Shown: piece by piece, positions 22,660 through 34,068 of the stretch
How the letters are laid out: the number at the start of each line of letters is the position of its first letter
How positions within the stretch are numbered: the first letter of the stretch is position 1
Assembly: GCA_014526335.1 (NCBI GenBank)
Contig: JACTAT010000050.1
Span: 310,001 to 374,000 of the forward strand
Direction: 5' to 3'
Source: Chrysaora quinquecirrha
Taxonomy: Eukaryota; Cnidaria; Scyphozoa; Semaeostomeae; Pelagiidae
Length of the DNA stretch: 64,000 nucleotides
The notes under the pieces: generated by a model
Databases searched by the model: none
What the model saw: only the letters and a program-made list of their open reading frames with translations
What the model was told of the DNA's origin: nothing
Program-made: the position numbers and the translations under genes

Positions 22660-24140
22660 CATTAGCTCTTGCTATAGCCTAATGTACAACATTCACCATA
22701 AAAATTCTCGCTTGCTATAGCCTAGTGTTAGCAGATGAAGCATAAGCACCCACTCTTCCTATAGCGCAATGTAGAACACAAAGCATAAGCATTCGACCTT
22801 GCTATACCCTAGTGTACAACATCAAGCATAAGTATTCGCTCTTGCTATAGCCTAATGTACAATATCAAGCTTAAGCATTGGCTCTTGCTATAGCCTCATT
22901 TACAACATTAAGCATAAGCATTCGACCTTGCTATAGCCTCATGCACAACATCAAGCGTAAGCACTGGCCCTTTCTATAGCCTAATGTACAACATCAAGCA
23001 TAAACATTCGCTCTTGCTATAGCCTAATGTACAACATCAAGCATAAGCATTGGCTCTTGTTATACCCTAATGTACAGCCTCAAGCATTAGCATTGGCTCT
23101 TGTTATACCCTAATGTACAACATCAAGCATAAGCATTAGCTCTTGCTTAAGCCTAATTTACAACATCAAGCATAAGCATTCGCTCTTTCTACAGCATAAT
23201 GTACATAATCAAGCTTAAGCATTCGCTCACGCTATAGCCTAGTGTACAACATGAAGCATAAGCATTGGCTCTTGCTATAGCCTAATGTACAACATCAAGC
23301 ATAAGCATTGGTTCTAGTTATAGCATAATGTACAACATCAAGCATAAGCATTCGCTGTTGCTATAGCCTTTATACGTTATCAAGCATAAGCATTCGCTCA
23401 TGCTATAGCCTAATCTACAACGTCCACCATAGAAATTTTTGTTTGCTATATCCTAGTCTTAGCAGATAAAGCATGAGCACCCACTCTCCCTATAGCGCAA
23501 TGTAGAACACTAAGCATAAGCATTCGCTTTTGTTACAGCCTTGTTTACAACATCAAGCATAAGTAATCGCACTTACTATAGCGTTATGTACAACATCAAA
23601 CATAAGCTTTCCTCTTTCTATAACCTAATGTACAACATCAAACATAAGCATTAGCTCTTGCTATAGCCTAATGTACAACATCCACCATAAAAATTTTCGC
23701 TTGCTATAGCCTAGTCTTAGTTGATAAAGCATGAGCAACTACTCTTCCTATAGTGCAGTGCAGAACACTAAGCATAAGCATTCGCTCTTGTTACAACCTA
23801 ATTTACGACATCAAGCATAAGCATTTGCTCATGCTATAGCTTAGTCTACAACATGAAGCATAAGCAATCGCTCTTGCTATAGCCTAATGTTCAACATCAA
23901 GCATAAGCATTCGCTCTTGCTATAACCTAATGTATAACATCAAGCATAATCATTAGCTCTTGTTATAGCCTAATGTACAACATCAAGTATAAGCATTCTC
24001 TCTTGCTATAGCTTCATTTACAACATCAAGCATAAGTAATCGCACTTGCTATAGCCTCATGTACAACATCAAGCATATGCATTCCCTCTTTCTATAACCT
24101 AATGTGCAACATCAACCATAAGCATTCCCTCTTGCTATAG
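22660..24140. repeat. satellite segment duplicated, copy 2
   Basis: Second copy of 18790-20270. The two copies diverge at their right edges, GCCTGGTGGACAACATGAAG (20273) versus GCCTGGAGGACAACATGAGG (24142), after which the left copy enters the 1,118-bp type and the right copy goes on with unrelated variants. Confidence 0.75.
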
Positions 24141-25601
24141 CCTGGAGGACAACATGAGGCATAAGCATTCGCTCTTGCTATAGCCTAATGTTCAACATCT
24201 ATCATAAGCATTCCCTCTTGCCATAGGCTACTGTACAATGTCAAGCATGGGCATTTGCTCTCCCTTTTGGCTAATGTACAATATGAAGCATAAGCATTTG
24301 CTATAGCCTAGTGTACAACATTAACCATAAACATTCGCTCTTGCTATAGCCTAAAGTACAACATCAAGCATATGCATCCCCTCTTGCTACTGCTTATTGA
24401 ACAACATCAAGCTTAAGCAATGGCTCTTGATACAGCCTAATGTACAGCATCAAGCATAAGTATTTGCTCTTGATACAGCGTAATGTACAACATCAAGCAT
24501 AAGCATTCGCTATTGATATAGCCTAATGTACAACATCCACCATAAAAATTGCCGCTTTCAATAGCCTATTCTTTACAGATGAAACATAAGCACCCACTTT
24601 TCCTTGAGCGCAATGTACAATATCAAGCATAAACATTCGTTTTTCTACAGCTTAATATTCAACATCAAGCACAAGCATTTGCTCTTGCTATAGCCTACTG
24701 TACAATATCAAGCATAAGCATTTGCTCTTGCTATAGCCTACTGTACAATATCAAGCATAAGCATTCGCTCTTGCTATAGCCTATTGAGCAACATCCACCA
24801 TAAAAATTCTCGCTTGCTATAGCCTAGTATTAGCAGATATAGCATGAGAACCCACTCTTCCTATAGCGCAATGTAGAACACTAAGCATAAGTATTCGCGC
24901 TTTGTTACAGCCTCATGTACAACATCAAGCATATGCATTCCCTCTTTCTATAGCCTAATGTTTGATATGAAACACAAACATTCGCACTTGCAATGGCCTA
25001 ATGTTCAACATCATCTTACCATAGGCTACTGTACAATGTCAAGCATAAGCATTCGCTTTTGCTATAGCCTAATGTGCATTATCAAGCATAAGCATTCGCT
25101 ATAGCATAATGTACAACATTAACCATAAGCATTCGCTCTTGCTATAGCCTAAAGTACAATATCAAGCATATTCATTCCTTTCTTGATATAGCCTAATGAA
25201 CAACATCAAACTTAAGCATTGGCTCTTGCTTGAACCTAATTTACAACATCAAGCATAAGCATTTGCTCTTTAACAGCCTATTGTTCAACATCAAGCATAA
25301 GCATTCGCATTTGCTAGAGCCTCTTGTACAACATCGAGCGTAAGCATTCACCCTTGCTATAGCCTACTGTACAATGTCAAACATAAGCATCCGCTCTTGC
25401 TATAGTATAATGTACAACATCAAGCATCAGCATTCGCTCTTGCTATAGCGTAATCTTCAACATCCACCATAAAAATTTTTGCTTGCTATAGCCTAGTTAT
25501 AGCAGATAAAGCATGAGTACCCACTCTTCCTATAGCGCAATGCAAAACACTAAGCATAAGCATTCGCTCTTGTTACAGCTTAATTTACAACATCAAGCAT
25601 A

Positions 25602-25912
25602 TGTAGCGTACACGGGGTTCTTCTTTTATGGCGGTCATCAAGAAACACCCTAAGGGCATAGGCCAAAGGCCTAGCCCCTAAGAAACAATACAACTCTGTA
25701 ACTTTTATTGATCTTATCTGATTGAACTAAAAACCAAGACTAATTAGAAAACTAAAATGAATCACATAAAATACAAAACACGGAAACTGGTTTACATCAT
25801 TGACACTCAACATTACACATTGCACGGAAACATAACTTTACACTACAGGATTAAGAACAACATGACAGAGACAGTAATTAAAAAGACTACAAGTTAAACA
25901 TAACACGTTACA
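25602..25912 (-). mobile_element. 311-bp solo LTR, copy 1, target duplication CATA
   Basis: Begins TGTAGCGTACAC and ends AACACGTTACA on the plus strand, so it has TG...CA ends, and lies between CATA (25598-25601) and CATA (25913-25916). The satellite reads AAGCATAAGCATT at this point elsewhere, so the insertion site and its 4-bp duplication are clear. On the minus strand an AATAAA occurs (GATCAATAAAAGTTAC, about 25700), as expected of an LTR transcribed that way. No internal retrotransposon region is attached: a solo LTR left by recombination. Confidence 0.75.
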
Positions 25913-25916
25913 CATA

Positions 25917-27070
25917 AGCATTCACTCACGCTATAGTCTAGTCTACAACATGAAGCATGAGCATTCGCTCTTGCTATAGCCTAATGTTCAACGTCAAGCA
26001 TAAGCATTTGACCTTGCTATAGCCTCGTGTACAACATCAAGCATATGCATTCCCTCTTTCTATGACCTAATGTGCAACATCAACCCTAAGCATCCGCTCT
26101 TGCTATAGCCTAATGAACAACATCAAGAATAAGCATTCGCTCTTGCTATAGGCTATTGTACAGCATCCACCATAAAAATTTTCGCTTGCTATGCCTAGTC
26201 TTAGCAGATAAAGCATGAGCACCCACTCTTCCTATAGCGCAATGCAGAACACTAAGCATAAGCATTCGCTCTTGTTACAGCCTAATTTACAATATCAAGC
26301 ATAAGCATTCACTCATGCTATAGCCTAGTGTACAACATGAAGCATGAGCATTTGCTCTTGCTATAGCCTAATGTTCAACGTCAAGCATAAGCATTCGCTC
26401 TTGCTATAGCCTAATCTACAACATCAAGCATAAGCATCGGCTCTTGTTATAGCCTAATGTACAACATCAAGTATAAGCATTCTTTCTTGCTATAGCCTCA
26501 TGTACAACATCAAGCATATGTAATAGCACTTGCTATAGCCTCATGTTCAACGTCAAGCATAAGCATTCGTTCTTGCTATAGCCTAATGTACAACATCAAG
26601 CATAAGCATTTGCTCTTGTTATAGCCTAATGTAAAACATCAAGTATAAGCATTCTCTCTTGCTATAGCCTCATGTACAACATCAAGCATAAGTAATTGCA
26701 GTTGCTATAGCCTCATGTACAACATCAAGCATACGTAATCGCACTTGCTGTAGCCTCATGTCCAACATTAAGCCTAAGCATTCGACCTTGCTATAGCCTC
26801 ATGTACAAGATCAAGCATATGCATTCCCTCTTTCTATAATCTAATATGCAACATCAACCTTAAGCATTCGCTCTTGCTATAGCATAGTTTACAACATGAA
26901 GCATAAGCATCGCTCTTGCTATAGACTAATGTTCAACATCAAGCATAAGCTATCGCTCTTGCCATAGGCTACTGTACAATGTCAAGCATAAGCATTCGCT
27001 CTTGCTATAGCCTACTGTACAATATCAAGCATAAACATTCGCTCTTGCTATAGTAAAATGTACAACATCA
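25917..27070. repeat. 43-bp satellite, diverged
   Basis: Diverged monomers between LTR copy 1 and segment B, seemingly identical to 31907-33060. Confidence 0.9.
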
Positions 27071-27430
27071 AGCATACTCTTAGGTGCCTAATTGCCGGGG
27101 GGTCCCAATTAGTGGGGTGGTTGGATTTTTTGTTGAAAATTAAATGCCGGGGTGTCCCAATTAGCGGTGGGGTCTAAATTAGGAAGAAAGATAAACTGAA
27201 TGATAAAGTAAGTAATTTCGTTTCATTTTATCTCGTTTTCTGCCAAATTGACATCAAACAACTTTATTACTTAGGCTTTGATGGAAGCGAAAGCTGGAAG
27301 AAAAGGCCAAGAGAATAATTGCCTTCTTGTGAAAAATTTATTTCAAAGTTGTTCTCCTTCCCCAGACTCAATTTTTATCTTATTTTGTCTATGCAAGACT
27401 GGTATCTATTTACATAATAATATAATATAA
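27071..27430. other. segment B: non-satellite flank of LINE copy 1
   Basis: Unique sequence starting at the break TCAAGCATA|CTCTTAGG. It holds two copies of a TGCCGGGG(G)TGTCCCAATTAG-type word (about 27091 and 27145), then AT-rich sequence up to a TA-rich tract that borders the LINE 3' end. The second composite copy (33061-33258) keeps only the first 170 bp. Fragments of the whole segment recur as 'ghosts' at 43296, 47570 and 51340. Identity unknown; possibly an older insertion into which the LINE landed. Confidence 0.6.
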
Positions 27431-27699
27431 ATGTAATTAAGGGGCTAAAAGGCTAACGCCTATAAAACCCTGAGTTTAAGCATTTAAATTAATCAGTTAG
27501 TACAAAAGTTATATTTTTCATCGCGACGGAAACTGTCATATAGTTTTTCAAAATTCAGTACATTATCAGCATTTACTATTTCTTTTTTCAATGAATTCCA
27601 TTCATTGATGACTCTCTGTGAGAAAAGTGTTTTCTTATGTCCAGCCTTGACTTGTTTACGACTATTTTGAATTCGTGTCCTCTTGTTCTATTATTGTTT

Positions 27700-28101
27700 A
27701 TCTTGAAAATCTAGAGCTCTCAGTATCAATAAGACCATGAAATAATTTAAATGTTGTTATCATATCCCCTCGTCTCCTTCTGTAAAGCAGAGTTGGCAAT
27801 TTTAAAATTCGTAGTCTCTCATTATATGACAGATGGCTGATGCTACGTACTAGTTTTGTTGCTCGTCTTTGTATAGATTCAAGTTGTTTTTCATGCTTTT
27901 TGAGATAGGGATTCCATACAGGAACGGATGATTCGAGTAGTGGTCTAACAAGACTTTTATAAAGATTGATAAAACTTCTGTGTCCATAAACGTCATTGTT
28001 CTCTTAATTGATGCTAGTACACCTTGTGCTTTCCTGCATATTTCAGAGATATGTTTATCGAATTTTAATTTACTGTCAATGATGACACCAAGGTCTTTCA
28101 T
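27700..28101 (-). pseudogene. LINE copy 1 ORF2, C-terminal part
   Basis: Starts KDLGVIIDSKLKFDKHISEI, the usual post-RT segment of CR1 elements, and loses frame after FMDTEV. Remnants continue toward 27700 in other frames. Confidence 0.65.
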
Positions 28102-28232
28102 TTCTTCAACTTTCGAGATCTCTACTGGGGTACCATTATTAATTGTTAAGGTATATCTTTGAAAACTGTCGTTGCAATTTCCAAGTCGTAAAATTTACAT
28201 TTTGCGGGTTTATAGGTAGCTGCTGCGTTTTC

Positions 28233-29204
28233 GACCAGTCACAGATTTTTGTTATGTCCCTCTGAATTTTGGAATGGTTTCCTTTTCCTTTGCATACAAT
28301 TTAATATCATCTGCAAACATTTTAACCTTGCAGAACTCGATATGACTGGTCAGGTCGTTGACAAATAACAGAAATAGTAAAGGTCCAAGTACACTGCCCT
28401 GGGGACTCCACTGGTTACTGTCACCCAATCAGATTTGCATCCGTTTAAAACAACTCTCTGCTTCCGATTTTCTAAAAAGCTCCCAATCCAATCATAGAGA
28501 TTACCACTGATACCATAAAGTCTTAACTTGTTTAATAATCGTTTGTGTGGTACCGAATCAAACGCTTTAGCGAAGTCGAAATAGATAATATCCACATGAT
28601 CTCCGTTATCAAGGTAAGCGGTCCAATCTTCTAACGCTTCAAGTAGTTGTTGTAGGCACGATCTTTGATGCCGAAACCCATACTGATCCGGCGAAAATAA
28701 GTTGTTGAAAGTTAGATAATCTACAATTTGTTCTTTGATTATTTTTTCCATAATCCTACAAATTACTGAAGTCAAACTGATAGGTCTATAATTTTCCTTT
28801 TCGTCCTTCGCTCCTTTTTTATAAACTGGAGAAACGTTTGCAAGCTTCCACATTTCTGGGACATGACCACAAGAAAAACTGGATTGAAATATTAAATGGA
28901 TAGGATATGCAACCTTATCTGATAACTCTTTAAGGACTCTAGGATGTATTTCATCTGGCCCGGCTGTTTTCGATGTATTTAATTCTCTTAGTAATGTATG
29001 AACTTTTTCCTCAGTAAATTGAATGTTAGTAAACGACAAGCCATCAAATTGCCGTTCTTTGTTTGTTTTCGACGTTGCAGGCGTATCTTCTTTACAAAAC
29101 ACGGACTGAAAGAATGCATTTAACAAGTCTGCCTTTTCCTGTTCTGAATTTGTAGTTTTGGTGTTATCGATTTTAAGATCAGGAACCTTCGTCTTTGTCT
29201 TCAA
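28233..29204 (-). pseudogene. LINE copy 1 ORF2, reverse transcriptase part
   Basis: Frame 29204-28350 carries the RT fingers (TAGPDEIHPRVLKEL at residues 80-94; NYRPISLTSVICRIMEK at 138-154; QYGFRHQRSC at 174-183) and the first catalytic motif FDFAKAFDSVPH (209-220). At 28401-28404 a G4 run (C4 on the coding strand) puts the GVPQGS motif out of frame; the other frame then holds GSVLGPLLFLLF and the FADD active site. The same shift is present in copy 2, so it predates the duplication or is a shared error. Confidence 0.8.
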
Positions 29205-29212
29205 TTTTGAAT

Positions 29213-30513
29213 TTACATAACGCCAAAAGCTTTTGCAATTATTTTTAGAATTTTGGCAAGGTCTGTCTCAAATTTCTGAATTTGGCTTCGGATTTTGCTT
29301 TTAGTTGCATTTCTTATATTCTTATATCTTTCATAATCTTTGCCTTTACTTGTTAACATCCACCTTTTGTAGGCGTTGTGTTTTTTCTTTATACTCCTTA
29401 ATATGGTTTTATTCATCCATAGTGGCTGTCTGTTTGTACTATTACCGCGCATGTTCATTTGTTTGGGTACACAGACATCAATCGCGTCCGTTAGTCTGGA
29501 TTGCAGGATTAGTAGCATCTGTTCTGTATCTTTACCTAGAAATTCCCTATCCCAGTTTACTTGAGACAGAATTTTCCTTAGCTTATCATAGTCACCTTTG
29601 TCATAAGAATAACGCTTTGAATCTTCTCCTTCATTCTGGATTAATTCGCTTTTAAGGACAAAGTTGAAGTTTAACACTAAGTGATCACTAGCTCCAAGTG
29701 GATCTTCGTATGCAATTCTTTCGATGGAATAGTCGTTGTCTGTGAAGATGAGATCTAAACAATTTGACTTTTGATTCTGCCTATATCTTGTAGAATTCTC
29801 GACGTGTTGCGATAAATAACAGTCGTCTATCATATTTAGGAAGAGAAACGCCGGGTGCTTATCACTTGTATTGGTATAATGTGATATCCAATCAATTTCT
29901 GGATAGTTAAAGTCACCCATTAGCAGAACATGGCAATATTTTCCATTGGATGTGATTTCCTTTAAGTAGGTTCGCAAAGCAGAGTGATTGGTATCATTTG
30001 GACTTCTGTAAATTACAGCGCATAGAACGAGTTCTTTATTTTCTAGTTGAAACTCAACGACTACCGATTCAACTGATGAGTCAGAACAAGTTGATTGTAG
30101 CTCTGTTGCTTTAATTTTATCATGAAGGTAGAGCGCTACACCTCTTCGAGTGGTTGTATCAATGTTACAAAAACGTTATAACCATTTATCTTTATGTCAT
30201 TGGTTTTCAAGTTTGGCATACTATTTCTTTTAGATAATACCTCCGTTATTCCACATAAATCAATTGTATTAGCAAGCAGTCTGGATTCAAGTTCGCCTTT
30301 CTTGTTTAAGAGACTATCTGCATTTGTATAGCAACACTGTAAGAGTGTTTTTCTCAGAGGATTATTTACAATGTTTTTGTGCACTTCATTTTTCCGCTGG
30401 ATTGTTTTGTTATGTTGAATCAGTTCAGAACGGGGTATCCGACTTGTTGGTATTGCCATTGGTTTCGGTTCACCTGTCCTGGCTGTTGAGCCAAGTATTG
30501 GTGCTGCTGCCAT
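29213..30513 (-). pseudogene. LINE copy 1 ORF2, endonuclease part
   Basis: Two frames carry it. 30513-30136 has the start of the APE-type endonuclease (CCYTNADSLLNKKGELESRL, then ITEV) and ends by frameshift near 30165; the shifted frame continues with TTRRGVALYLHDK. 29977-29213 has GDFNYPEIDW (residues 21-30), CLDLIFT (73-79) and SDH (97-99), the catalytic endonuclease motifs, then a basic linker with W-M-N-K-x-I. A second frameshift near 29215-29235 separates it from the reverse-transcriptase frame. Cuts target DNA in intact elements; broken here. Confidence 0.75.
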
Positions 30514-31238
30514 GGTGAAAAGGTTTGAGCAGTGGTTGGATTGTAGATGAGAGAAGATTCTTGTGCTGGTTGTTGTTGGTATGTTTGGGCTGTTGGAATT
30601 TGATATGGATTGATGTGTATCTGGTTCGCTGAGGCATGTAATAATTTGTCTACGTTCTTGCTCAATCCCTCTAAAAAAGAATTTAGCTGTGATTCATATT
30701 TCAATGTGTCTTGAACATTCTGCTGTTGTTGAGGCTGTTGTTGAAACTGTGTCCCACCTCTTTGATCTGAATTTACATACTCAGTTGCTCGATTCATTTG
30801 ATTGGTGGGTCTTATCTTGACATGCAGAAATTGACAGTCTTTGCCTTTCAAGCATCCAGTAGGCCTGTTGTAAAACTTGCACTTTCTGACCAGTTTGTGT
30901 TCGTATTTACAGTTAGGTCTCGTGCAGTTCCCTTTGTTAAAATTTTTACACACATTTTCCCAATTACTCATGTTTCTATTGGGGCTTTCTTCTCGGTTTT
31001 GGTTTACAAATGTTTTATTTTCGGTTTTGTTTGTTGTTGGCGAAGGGGCAATATTTCTTCCTTTCCATGCTTTTCCATTTAAATCTTGGTTATCTTTATC
31101 CATTCTAGCTAATTTTTGCTCTAATGAATTGATCGAGTCTTCTTGCTGAAGAAATCTGGCAGTAAGGTTGTCCACTTGACACTGGAGATTATTTTTTGCG
31201 TGAAGCAGGAATTTATTCTCTTGCTTTAGGTACAACAT
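30420..31238 (-). CDS. LINE copy 1 ORF1: coiled coil plus two CCCH zinc fingers
   Basis: 272 codons. Residues 1-50 are helical and coiled-coil-like. Residues 97-114 (C-x7-C-x4-C-x3-H) and 120-139 (C-x8-C-x5-C-x3-H) are two CCCH zinc fingers, an RNA-binding type. Residues 163-174 are Gln-rich, followed by a Gln/Tyr/Pro-rich tail. Such a protein would coat the LINE RNA. The ATG at 31238 lies in satellite sequence (GTACAACAT read on the minus strand), so the true N-terminus is lost and this start is accidental. The end overlaps the start of the endonuclease frame (ATG 30513) by 94 bases in another frame, as usual for ORF1/ORF2 junctions of LINEs. Confidence 0.65.
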   Translation of the reverse strand: MLYLKQENKFLLHAKNNLQCQVDNLTARFLQQEDSINSLEQKLARMDKDNQDLNGKAWKGRNIAPSPTTNKTENKTFVNQNREESPNRNMSNWENVCKNFNKGNCTRPNCKYEHKLVRKCKFYNRPTGCLKGKDCQFLHVKIRPTNQMNRATEYVNSDQRGGTQFQQQPQQQQNVQDTLKYESQLNSFLEGLSKNVDKLLHASANQIHINPYQIPTAQTYQQQPAQESSLIYNPTTAQTFSPWQQHQYLAQQPGQVNRNQWQYQQVGYPVLN

Positions 31239-31591
31239 CGAGCGTAAGCATTCGCTCTTGCTATAACCTTATGTTCAACATCAAGCATAAGAATTTGCAC
31301 TAGCTATAGCCTCATGTACAACATCGAGCGTAAGCATTCGCCCTTGCTATAGCCTACTGTACAATATCAAGCATAAACATTCGCTCTTGCTATAGTCTAA
31401 TGTACAACATCAAACATCAGCATTCGCTCTTGCTATAGCGTAATCTTCAACATCCACCATAAAAATTTTTGCTTGCTATAGCCTAGTTATAGCAGATAAA
31501 GCATGAGTACCCACTCTTCCTATAGCGCAATGCAAAACACTAAGCATAAGCATTCGCTCTTGTTACAGCTTAATTTACAACATCAAGCATA
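31230..31591. repeat. 43-bp satellite, diverged
   Basis: Diverged monomers between LINE copy 1 and LTR copy 2; similar, with some differences, to 25240-25600. Confidence 0.9.
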
Positions 31592-31902
31592 TGTAGCGTA
31601 CACGGGGTTCTTCTTTTATGGCGGTCATCAAGAAACACCCTAAGGGCATAGGCCAAAGGCCTAGCCCCTAAGAAACAATACAACTCTGTAACTTTTATTG
31701 ATCTTATCTGATTGAACTAAAAACCAAGACTAATTAGAAAACTAAAATGAATCACATAAAATACAAAACACGGAAACTGGTTTACATCATTGACACTCAA
31801 CATTACACATTGCACGGAAACATAACTTTACACTACAGGATTAAGAACAACATGACAGAGACAGTAATTAAAAAGACTACAAGTTAAACATAACACGTTA
31901 CA
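31592..31902 (-). mobile_element. 311-bp solo LTR, copy 2, target duplication CATA
   Basis: Same length, ends and CATA flanks as copy 1, with no difference that I can see. It arose by duplication of the surrounding satellite block, not by a new insertion. Confidence 0.75.
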
Positions 31903-33060
31903 CATAAGCATTCACTCACGCTATAGTCTAGTCTACAACATGAAGCATGAGCATTCGCTCTTGCTATAGCCTAATGTTCAACGTCAAGCATAAGCATTTG
32001 ACCTTGCTATAGCCTCGTGTACAACATCAAGCATATGCATTCCCTCTTTCTATGACCTAATGTGCAACATCAACCCTAAGCATCCGCTCTTGCTATAGCC
32101 TAATGAACAACATCAAGAATAAGCATTCGCTCTTGCTATAGGCTATTGTACAGCATCCACCATAAAAATTTTCGCTTGCTATGCCTAGTCTTAGCAGATA
32201 AAGCATGAGCACCCACTCTTCCTATAGCGCAATGCAGAACACTAAGCATAAGCATTCGCTCTTGTTACAGCCTAATTTACAATATCAAGCATAAGCATTC
32301 ACTCATGCTATAGCCTAGTGTACAACATGAAGCATGAGCATTTGCTCTTGCTATAGCCTAATGTTCAACGTCAAGCATAAGCATTCGCTCTTGCTATAGC
32401 CTAATCTACAACATCAAGCATAAGCATCGGCTCTTGTTATAGCCTAATGTACAACATCAAGTATAAGCATTCTTTCTTGCTATAGCCTCATGTACAACAT
32501 CAAGCATATGTAATAGCACTTGCTATAGCCTCATGTTCAACGTCAAGCATAAGCATTCGTTCTTGCTATAGCCTAATGTACAACATCAAGCATAAGCATT
32601 TGCTCTTGTTATAGCCTAATGTAAAACATCAAGTATAAGCATTCTCTCTTGCTATAGCCTCATGTACAACATCAAGCATAAGTAATTGCAGTTGCTATAG
32701 CCTCATGTACAACATCAAGCATACGTAATCGCACTTGCTGTAGCCTCATGTCCAACATTAAGCCTAAGCATTCGACCTTGCTATAGCCTCATGTACAAGA
32801 TCAAGCATATGCATTCCCTCTTTCTATAATCTAATATGCAACATCAACCTTAAGCATTCGCTCTTGCTATAGCATAGTTTACAACATGAAGCATAAGCAT
32901 CGCTCTTGCTATAGACTAATGTTCAACATCAAGCATAAGCTATCGCTCTTGCCATAGGCTACTGTACAATGTCAAGCATAAGCATTCGCTCTTGCTATAG
33001 CCTACTGTACAATATCAAGCATAAACATTCGCTCTTGCTATAGTAAAATGTACAACATCA
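31903..33060. repeat. 43-bp satellite, diverged
   Basis: Counterpart of 25917-27070, apparently identical. Confidence 0.9.
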
Positions 33061-33258
33061 AGCATACTCTTAGGTGCCTAATTGCCGGGGGGTCCCAATT
33101 AGTGGGGTGGTTGGATTTTTTGTTGAAAATTAAATGCCGGGGTGTCCCAATTAGCGGTGGGGTCTAAATTAGGAAGAAAGATAAACTGAATGATAAAGTA
33201 AGTAATTTCGTTTCATTTTATCTCGTTTTCTGCCAAATTTAAATATATATAAATATAT
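33061..33258. other. segment B, shortened copy
   Basis: Matches 27071-27240, then jumps at TGCCAAATTTAAATATATATAA into a TA-rich tract that meets the LINE. About 165-185 bp of segment B present in copy 1 are missing here. Confidence 0.65.
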
Positions 33259-33679
33259 AAATGTAATTAAGGGGCTAAAAGGCTAACGCCTATAAAACCC
33301 TGAGTTTAAGCATTTAAATTAATCAGTTAGTACAAAAGTTATATTTTTCATCGCGACGGAAACTGTCATATAGTTTTTCAAAATTCAGTACATTATCAGC
33401 ATTTACTATTTCTTTTTTCAATGAATTCCATTCATTGATGACTCTCTGTGAGAAAAAGTGTTTTCTTATGTCCAGCCTTGACTTGTTTACGACTATTTTG
33501 AATTCGTGTCCTCTTGTTCTATTATTGTTTATCTTGAAAATCTAGAGCTCTCAGTATCAATAAGACCATGAAATAATTTAAATGTTGTTATCATATCCCT
33601 CGTCTCCTTCTGTAAAGCAGAGTTGGCAATTTTAAAATTCGTAGTCTCTCATTATATGACAGATGGCTGATGCTACGTA

Positions 33680-33931
33680 CTAGTTTTGTTGCTCGTCTTT
33701 GTATAGATTCAAGTTGTTTTTCATGCTTTTTGAGATAGGGATTCCATACAGGAACGGATGATTCGAGTAGTGGTCTAACAAGACTTTTATAAAGATTGAT
33801 AAAACTTCTGTGTCCATAAACGTCATTGTTCTCTTAATTGATGCTAGTACACCTTGTGCTTTCCTGCATATTTCAGAGATATGTTTATCGAATTTTAATT
33901 TACTGTCAATGATGACACCAAGGTCTTTCAT
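33680..33931 (-). pseudogene. LINE copy 2 ORF2, C-terminal part
   Basis: Same translation as 27850-28101 in copy 1, KDLGVIIDSKLKFDKHISEI onward, with the same loss of frame after FMDTEV. Confidence 0.65.
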
Positions 33932-34068
33932 TTCTTCAACTTTCGAGATCTCTACTGGGGTACCATTATTAATTGTTAAGGTATATCTTTGAAAAATGTC
34001 GTTGCAATTTCCAAGTCGTAAAATTTACATTTTGCGGGTTTATAGGTAGCTGCTGCGTTTTCGACCAG

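Larger units (their letters stand above)
15165..25601. repeat. 43-bp satellite, diverged part with higher-order repeats
   Basis: Head-to-tail monomers of about 43 bp whose consensus is built from GCCTAATGTACAACAT, CAAGCATAAGCATT and CGCTCTTGCTATA. Individual monomers differ at many sites, including a recurring variant with AGCACCCACTCTTCC and GCGCAATGTAGAACAC. Variants recur in order, giving higher-order units. Each monomer contains the palindromes GCTATAGC and TGTACA. Because 43 is not a multiple of 3, every stop codon in the monomer recurs in all frames, so the array cannot code. Confidence 0.95.
27431..31229 (-). mobile_element. CR1/Jockey-type LINE, copy 1, nearly full length, broken
   Basis: Read on the minus strand the order is ORF1 (31238-30420), APE-type endonuclease (30513 to about 29213), reverse transcriptase (29204 to about 28230) and C-terminal region (28101 to about 27700), then a short 3' end by a TA-rich tract. 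Domain order and motifs (YTNADSLLNK, GDFNYPEIDW, NYRPISLTS, FDFAKAFDSVPH, GVP/QGSVLGPLLF, FADD) are those of the CR1 group of the Jockey superfamily. Several single-base frameshifts split ORF2. The 5' end runs directly into satellite, so the 5' UTR and probably the first part of ORF1 are missing. Confidence 0.85.
25560..31550. repeat. 6-kb composite unit: LTR, satellite, segment B, LINE, satellite
   Basis: 25,560-27,249 matches 31,550-33,239 at a constant offset of 5,990 bp (checked at the LTR, inside the satellite and at segment B), with the LINE following in both. After a 160-170 bp shortening next to segment B in the second copy the offset falls to about 5,826-5,830 through the LINE. A third LTR-satellite start appears at 37813 but no LINE follows it. 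Confidence 0.8.

Noticed and set aside
29305..31149. Plus-strand open frames opposite LINE copy 1, rich in Phe, Leu and Tyr
   Set aside because: Antisense shadows of the AT-rich LINE; membrane-like look comes from composition. The same holds for 35132-36993.
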